This document shows, one piece after another, positions 32,049 to 35,276 of a DNA stretch of 35,276 nt (position 1 is its first letter; every line of letters begins with the position of its first letter). The notes below the pieces were generated by a model. That model saw nothing but the letters and a program-made list of their open reading frames with translations, ran no database searches and was not told the DNA's origin. The stretch comes from Clostridia bacterium (lineage in GTDB: Bacteria; Bacillota; Clostridia; Clostridiales; Clostridiaceae): positions 1 through 35,276 of the forward strand of contig RZYZ01000002.1 of the NCBI GenBank assembly GCA_009930125.1, given 5' to 3'. The translations under genes were made by a program, and so were the position numbers.

Positions 32049-32924
32049 CTATTTAAAATGCTGTGTAGCGTATAATGTGGGGAGTTTTCTGTCATACTTC
32101 GCGAAGTACTGGTCTCCTTTTAGTACGCCTGCACCCATTCTGGTCACCCTGGAATCCAGTATGTTGGCTCTGTGACCTGGCGAATTCATCCATTTTGCAA
32201 CGATGAACTCGGCAGAATATTTACTGGAGTCGCTAGAGGCGAGCATATAAATGTTTTCTGCCACTGCGTATTTCGTTGTATGTGCGAAGTTGTTCGTCTC
32301 AAACATGAGTCTTGTGTGACTTCTGGATGACTGATAAAGCGAATCATCCCAGACCAGATTGCTCAGCCCGTTTTCTCTTCTGTACCTGTTTGTAACCGCA
32401 AGAATCTCTTTTTCCACCTGACTTAAATAGGAGAATGTCTTTGTCTCCTCAACAGGAGGGGCTACTGGAGCAGGAGATTCCTTAGGGGGTTCAGGTTCTT
32501 TTAAGGGTTCTGGTACTGGAGACTCTTTGGGTGGGGCAGGGGCAGGTTCTTTCACGGGTTCTGGAGCAGGTTTGGAAGCTACGGTTTCAGCTGGTGCGGC
32601 AGCAGGCTGCTTTGCTGGAGCTGATGGTTTTGGTGTAGCGGGTTTTACTGGAACTGTGGATGCCTGTACAGCTGATTTTGTGTCTGATGCATTTTCGTTT
32701 TTTGCAACAGATTCCTGTTCTTTTTGAGCGGCAGCTTCGGCTGCTAATCTCTTTCTGTTTTCGGCAATCGCTTTTCTTTCTTCAAGATGGAATTCACCAT
32801 GAATGATTTTCATTTTATCTGCAAGATCGAATGAGAAACCATCCTCGTATCTGGTCAGAACCCTTGGTGCTGGGGTATAAGTGATGATGGATTTCTCTTC
32901 TAAAAGCTGCTCAGCATTGGTCAT
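32049..32924 (-). CDS. CAP-domain (SCP/PR1-like) protein, body of an amber-interrupted exported protein
   Basis: The open frame from the ATG at 32924 encodes 291 residues. A charged helical region (about 38-70) leads into a long Pro/Ala/Lys/Glu-rich spacer (about 85-160) and a C-terminal CAP domain (about 165-285). The domain has VEKEILAVTNRYRRENGL, SSRSHTRLMFETNNFAHT, AVAENIY and VAKWMNSPGHRANIL, the standard motifs of extracytoplasmic Firmicutes CAP proteins. On its own this frame has no export signal. One in-frame TAG six codons upstream separates it from a typical signal peptide (32943-33035). AGAGG before the ATG could allow weak internal initiation, giving a cytoplasmic form. The gene ends in TAG and converges on lplA. 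Function of such proteins is mostly unknown. Confidence 0.85.
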   Translation of the reverse strand: MTNAEQLLEEKSIITYTPAPRVLTRYEDGFSFDLADKMKIIHGEFHLEERKAIAENRKRLAAEAAAQKEQESVAKNENASDTKSAVQASTVPVKPATPKPSAPAKQPAAAPAETVASKPAPEPVKEPAPAPPKESPVPEPLKEPEPPKESPAPVAPPVEETKTFSYLSQVEKEILAVTNRYRRENGLSNLVWDDSLYQSSRSHTRLMFETNNFAHTTKYAVAENIYMLASSDSSKYSAEFIVAKWMNSPGHRANILDSRVTRMGAGVLKGDQYFAKYDRKLPTLYATQHFK

Positions 32925-32939
32925 TACAACCTCTGGCTG

Positions 32940-33035
32940 CTACTTCGGAAAGCTGTTCATTTCGTTCTGTCTGAACAGAAATGAGGTTGAAAACAGTGTT
33001 GATGTGGCTAGGAATAGTAGGATCAGTTTCTTCAT
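32940..33035 (-). pseudogene. Signal-peptide segment of the CAP protein, ended by in-frame TAG
   Basis: GAGGTGAG six bases upstream of the ATG at 33035 opens a 31-codon frame beginning MKKLILLFLATS, a classic signal peptide (positive end, hydrophobic core). Codon 32 is TAG (32942-32940). After it the same frame continues through CAG CCA GAG GTT GTA into the 291-residue CAP protein without another stop. One base change (for example CAG to TAG, giving KQQP) would restore a single 328-residue exported protein. TAG is an ordinary stop for about 10 other genes here, so general recoding is unlikely. A nonsense mutation is the simplest reading; readthrough, amber suppression or a sequencing error are alternatives. 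Confidence 0.75.
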
Positions 33036-33089
33036 TACTCACCTCATACTTTCATGATATTTTTAATATAGTAATTCTAATACGTGTGA

Positions 33090-33118
33090 ATAATATCATA
33101 ACTTTTCTTACTCTACAA
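33090..33118 (-). promoter_or_regulatory. Promoter of the CAP-domain gene
   Basis: On the minus strand TTGTAG (33118-33113), a 17-base spacer and TATTAT (33095-33090) preceded by TGA, an extended -10. The leader to the ATG at 33035 is about 48 bases. An intact promoter and ribosome site argue that any inactivation of the gene is recent. Confidence 0.7.
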
Positions 33119-33395
33119 TTGTTTGAGAAAACTGAACTTTATTATGGGTATTAACATAATTTCACCTCAAAAAATAGTACAGCGGATAATATTCGCGTGT
33201 TTATTGAAGTGAAGTGAGTTAAAGTAGAATGTATAGAATAAAAATATGTGCAGTTTAAAATTTCGCCAAAAATACATTGAGATCCACCACTGATTTAAAT
33301 GAAAATTGTAGAAAAATAAATTTAAATATGTAATAGAATGTTAACAAAGAACCAAATGCAGGTGATAGTTATTCGCTAAATTGAATGAAGATAAT
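33119..33395. other. Intergenic region between the CAP gene and the small 37-residue gene
   Basis: This AT-rich stretch holds no gene that I can support firmly. On the minus strand GAGGTGA lies five bases before an ATG at 33157 that opens a 14-codon hydrophobic frame (MLIPIIKFSFLKQL) ending at 33113, just where the CAP promoter begins. It may be a chance frame. No RNA fold was recognised. Confidence 0.5.
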
Positions 33396-33427
33396 ATAAA
33401 ACCGCCGGAGACACCCGGCGGTTTTAT
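33396..33427. terminator. Terminator of the small 37-residue gene
   Basis: A GC-rich 11-bp perfect stem (33398-33408 with 33415-33425) extended by A-T pairs, 6-base loop, with A- and T-tracts on both sides. It lies about 80 bases after the stop of the minus-strand small gene; nothing on the plus strand needs it. Confidence 0.85.
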
Positions 33428-33508
33428 ATTTCAAGGAATATTTGTTTCATTGAACTTAACCAATAGAATGACAAACATGGTCAAGTGCGATCTATTGTGA
33501 ATGAGTTA

Positions 33509-33622
33509 TTATAGAAATTTTTTCTGGATGTCCATTTCTCTCTGTACTAGCCATGGATTAAAGTCATGAGCAATGGAATCTTCAGTAATGAATCTGACGA
33601 CTGCTTTGAATACTTTTTTCAT
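33509..33622 (-). CDS. Small 37-residue protein of unknown function
   Basis: I do not recognise this protein, but the signals around it are those of a real gene. GGAGGT lies seven bases before the ATG at 33622. A near-consensus promoter (TTGACT, 17 bases, AATAAT) lies 45-73 bases upstream, and a GC-rich terminator follows the TAA. The protein starts with a basic amphipathic segment (MKKVFKAVVRFITEDS), continues with IAHDFNPWLVQREMDI and ends QKKFL. It has no transmembrane helix or cysteines. A perfect 8-bp inverted repeat over the promoter suggests control by a dedicated regulator. It is monocistronic, divergent from msrA by about 350 bases. It could be a small regulatory, membrane-associated or toxin-like peptide; none of these is shown. 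Confidence 0.7.
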   Translation of the reverse strand: MKKVFKAVVRFITEDSIAHDFNPWLVQREMDIQKKFL

Positions 33623-33659
33623 ATTGGAACCTCCATGTTTTTTCTTTTTATTTTTCTCT

Positions 33660-33687
33660 CATGTACATTATTGCAAATCTGTACATG
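33660..33687. promoter_or_regulatory. Palindromic operator-like site over the small-gene promoter
   Basis: CATGTACA (33660-33667) and TGTACATG (33680-33687) are a perfect 8-bp inverted repeat separated by 12 bases. One arm abuts the -10 and the other lies in the spacer, so a dimeric protein bound here would block polymerase. The regulator is not identifiable from the window. Confidence 0.6.
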
Positions 33688-33695
33688 CAAGTCAA
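33667..33695 (-). promoter_or_regulatory. Promoter of the small 37-residue gene
   Basis: On the minus strand TTGACT (33695-33690), a 17-base spacer and AATAAT (33672-33667). Both hexamers match consensus at 5 of 6 positions, among the best in the window. Confidence 0.75.
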
Positions 33696-33909
33696 GAACT
33701 AATTGTTAAATAATAATGCAGGATTTCCTGCAAATATCAAAAATGTAAAGGAATCTGATGACATCTGAACAAAATAATATAGTTTTCTCTTATATTAAAG
33801 AAAAATAGATTATTGAGTGGAATTATTATGAGAATGAAACATGAAGGTCTATTTCAATCGTTTACAAATACAAGTTTCAGAAAGTAATAATGCGTTTTCT
33901 GCAAGTTGG
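33696..33909. other. Divergent region between the small gene and msrA
   Basis: An AT-rich stretch with a small palindrome TGCAGG (33717-33722)/CCTGCA (33727-33732) just upstream of the small-gene promoter, possibly a further protein-binding site. A 19-codon frame on the plus strand at 33828-33887 has a poor ribosome site and is not called. Confidence 0.45.
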
Positions 33910-33940
33910 TTGATGAAACCGTCCTGTTTTCTGATACAAT
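33910..33940 (+). promoter_or_regulatory. Promoter of msrA
   Basis: TACAAT (33935-33940) preceded by TGA is an extended -10. TTGATG (33910-33915) is at a long 19-base spacing. The leader is about 24 bases. Confidence 0.55.
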
Positions 33941-33970
33941 ATTTACATCAGAGTGAGGAGGTTATTCAAA

Positions 33971-34450
33971 ATGAAAAAAATCGCATTGGCAGGTGGCTGT
34001 TTCTGGGGTGTAGATGAGTTTTTCTCCAGAAAAGAAGGAGTCTTATATACCAAATCAGGATACTCGAATGGTCAGGTGGAAAATCCTACGTACGAACAGG
34101 TGTGTTCCGGAACTACCGGGCATGCGGAGACAGTTTATATTGAATATGATGAAAATCAGATTACTTTAAAAGAGGTTCTTGAGAAGTTTTTCAAGGTTAT
34201 TGACCCTACATCCCTTAACAGACAAGGAAATGATAAAGGAACCCAATACAGAACAGGGATTTATTACATTGAAGAAGGGGACAAGGAGATTTCAGAAGAA
34301 TTCATCAGAATGAAAGCACCGAAATATGATAAGCCCATCGTTGTTGAAGTGGAACCGCTGAGGAACTTTTTTGACGCAGAGGAGTATCATCAGGATTATC
34401 TGAAGAAAAATCCGAGGGGTTATTGTCATATAGACTTAAGCATAGATTAA
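33971..34450 (+). CDS. msrA: Peptide-methionine (S)-S-oxide reductase
   Basis: A 159-residue MsrA, which reduces the S-epimer of methionine sulfoxide in proteins and free Met as oxidative damage repair. The catalytic Cys is C10 in AGGCFWGVDEFF. Other family blocks are KSGYSNGQVENPTYEQVCSGTTGHAETVYIEYD and DPTSLNRQGNDKGTQYRTGIYY, with EYHQDYLKKNPRGYC at the C-terminus giving a possible resolving Cys. The ATG at 33971 has AGGAGGT eight bases upstream; a GTG at 33953 overlaps that site and is rejected. The gene is not fused to msrB and stands alone between its promoter and a 17-bp terminator. Confidence 0.95.
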   Translation: MKKIALAGGCFWGVDEFFSRKEGVLYTKSGYSNGQVENPTYEQVCSGTTGHAETVYIEYDENQITLKEVLEKFFKVIDPTSLNRQGNDKGTQYRTGIYYIEEGDKEISEEFIRMKAPKYDKPIVVEVEPLRNFFDAEEYHQDYLKKNPRGYCHIDLSID

Positions 34451-34490
34451 TAAGAAAGCCATGAAACAATGCAGTTTCATGGCTTTCTTA
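34451..34490. terminator. Bidirectional terminator between msrA and azlD
   Basis: A 17-bp perfect stem (34451-34467 with 34474-34490) with a 6-base loop. Both flanks carry A- or T-rich ends, and it separates two convergent genes whose stops lie within 10 bases. Confidence 0.88.
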
Positions 34491-34497
34491 AATGAGG

Positions 34498-34800
34498 TTA
34501 CTGAAAATAGATGAGTGCTGAAACAAATAATGAGGACAAAATGATATTGTACATGACACTGATGCCTTTATAGGCAAGAACCAGTGAAAGTAGACCGCCC
34601 GATAAGCCGATATAAAAGGATCCGCCTACACTGAAAACACCGGGAACAACAAGTGTTCCTAATGCTGCCAGTGGGATACTTGCCAGAAACCTGGAAACAT
34701 ACTTGTTGCTGATCGCTTTTCTACTTAGAAATGCCGGTAGGATTCTTGGAATCTGAGTAGCCAGAGACATGCCAAGAATCGCAAGCATATAATCATTCAT
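34498..34800 (-). CDS. azlD: Branched-chain amino acid exporter small subunit (AzlD family)
   Basis: A 100-residue membrane protein with about four hydrophobic segments and the AzlD motif ATQIPRILPAFLSRK (about residues 13-27), followed by SRFLASIPLAALGTLVVPGVF. AzlD works with AzlC to export branched-chain amino acids or analogues. The ATG at 34800 is chosen because GGAGG lies eight bases upstream; an ATG at 34806 would be only two bases from that site. It overlaps the azlC stop by eight bases, so the pair is translationally coupled. Confidence 0.88.
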   Translation of the reverse strand: MNDYMLAILGMSLATQIPRILPAFLSRKAISNKYVSRFLASIPLAALGTLVVPGVFSVGGSFYIGLSGGLLSLVLAYKGISVMYNIILSSLFVSALIYFQ

Positions 34801-35276
34801 GATCATCACCTCCCAATAATGTTCCAGCTGCTGCTCCGACAAGAATGGATACGAGAATAGCCAGTCCACTGCTCAGATATGATGTAATGATTGTGTTTGC
34901 AGCCATGCTTACTACAGGTACATAAAGCAGCTTTGGATTCACTTTCAGAGATGAAACAAGTAGTGTGATGAACAGTGTATAAATGGCTATTTCAAGTCCT
35001 TGTGAAAGAATTCCGGGAAGGATATTTCCGAATAGAATGCCAGCTACTGCTCCCAAAACCCAGGACAGATAGGAACCGAGCATAACACCTTTTGCATATG
35101 GACCATTCAGGTTCTTGTCCAGCGACAGAAAGGCGAAGGTTTCATCTGTGAGACCTAAACTGGTTAAGATTCGATCTGACTGGGGAAGCGTGATTCTATT
35201 CTGAAAGGAGAGTCCCATCACGACATGTCTGAAATTCAGCACGCCGATTGCCATGGCCATTTCCCAGGGAGATGTG
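34793..35276 (-). CDS. azlC: Branched-chain amino acid exporter large subunit (AzlC family), 5' end beyond window
   Basis: The frame runs off the window end, so only the C-terminal ~160 residues of an expected 220-240 are seen. The motif MAMAIGVLNFRHVVMGLS, with the conserved N-x-R-H, and LDKNLNGPYAKGVMLGSYLSWVLGAVAGILFG identify AzlC. Four to five hydrophobic helices follow. Codons upstream of the ATG at 35260 (TSPWE) remain open and fit the family, so that ATG is internal. AzlC and AzlD export branched-chain amino acids and confer resistance to toxic analogues in other bacteria. Confidence 0.88.
   Translation of the reverse strand, partial: TSPWEMAMAIGVLNFRHVVMGLSFQNRITLPQSDRILTSLGLTDETFAFLSLDKNLNGPYAKGVMLGSYLSWVLGAVAGILFGNILPGILSQGLEIAIYTLFITLLVSSLKVNPKLLYVPVVSMAANTIITSYLSSGLAILVSILVGAAAGTLLGGDDHE

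Noticed and set aside
32940..32942. Pyrrolysine codon as the firm explanation of the in-frame TAG
   Set aside because: TAG is a common stop in this window and no pyl genes are present here; a nonsense mutation explains the data more simply, so this is kept only as an alternative.
33660..33687. Assignment of the CATGTACA palindrome to a named regulator family
   Set aside because: Several families bind related palindromes and no regulator gene lies beside it, so no name is justified.
33828..33887. 19-codon plus-strand frame before msrA
   Set aside because: Poor ribosome site, no promoter and too short to judge.

Overview
The window looks like a chromosomal segment of an anaerobic, low-to-moderate G+C Firmicute of the class Clostridia. 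The grounds are strong AGGAGG-type ribosome sites, several TTG starts, pyruvate phosphate dikinase, a two-subunit (split) glycine decarboxylase, a 2-oxoacid:ferredoxin oxidoreductase and the dgt-dnaG-rpoD-trmK-nif3 gene order. An amino-acid- or peptide-fermenting lifestyle is inferred from peptide uptake, glycine cleavage and branched-chain amino acid export. No plasmid, phage or CRISPR material is seen. The only mobile-element trace is a possible decayed ISAzo13-type transposase around 1838-2035.

Layout. 1-1483: the 3' end of ppdK and a DUF1294 membrane protein facing it. 1484-2187: non-coding, with a possible transposase relic and the promoter of the next operon. 2188-8168: a complete oligopeptide ABC transporter (oppA-B-C-D-F) with an attenuator-like hairpin after oppA and a 59-residue membrane protein at its end. 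8354-15082: housekeeping block of dgt, dnaG, rpoD, a PH-domain membrane protein, trmK and a NIF3/DUF34 gene. 15162-15504: the RNase P RNA gene. 15659-17173: an exported Ig-like protein and a convergent DUF7916-like TIM-barrel protein.

17361-22023: a probable iron-siderophore island. A divergent AraC-type regulator and a YclNOPQ-like importer share an intergenic Fur-box-like palindrome, and a second such palindrome precedes the binding-protein gene. 22204-24740: a two-gene 2-oxoacid:ferredoxin oxidoreductase on the minus strand. 25323-31984: a full glycine cleavage operon, gcvT-gcvH-gcvPA-gcvPB-lpdA, ending in its own lipoate-protein ligase. 32049-33035: a CAP-domain exported protein whose signal peptide is separated from the body by a single in-frame TAG. 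33509-33622: a 37-codon gene with its own promoter, palindromic operator-like site and terminator. 33971-34450: msrA. 34498-35276: azlD and the 3' part of azlC.

The most unusual points are the amber-interrupted CAP gene, the small 37-residue gene with an operator-like palindrome over its promoter, the Cys/His-rich tail on the siderophore ATPase with a Cys cluster in the neighbouring AraC regulator, and an 11-codon leader ORF overlapping the first siderophore permease start. Many promoters in the window carry an extended -10 element (TGnTATAAT-like).
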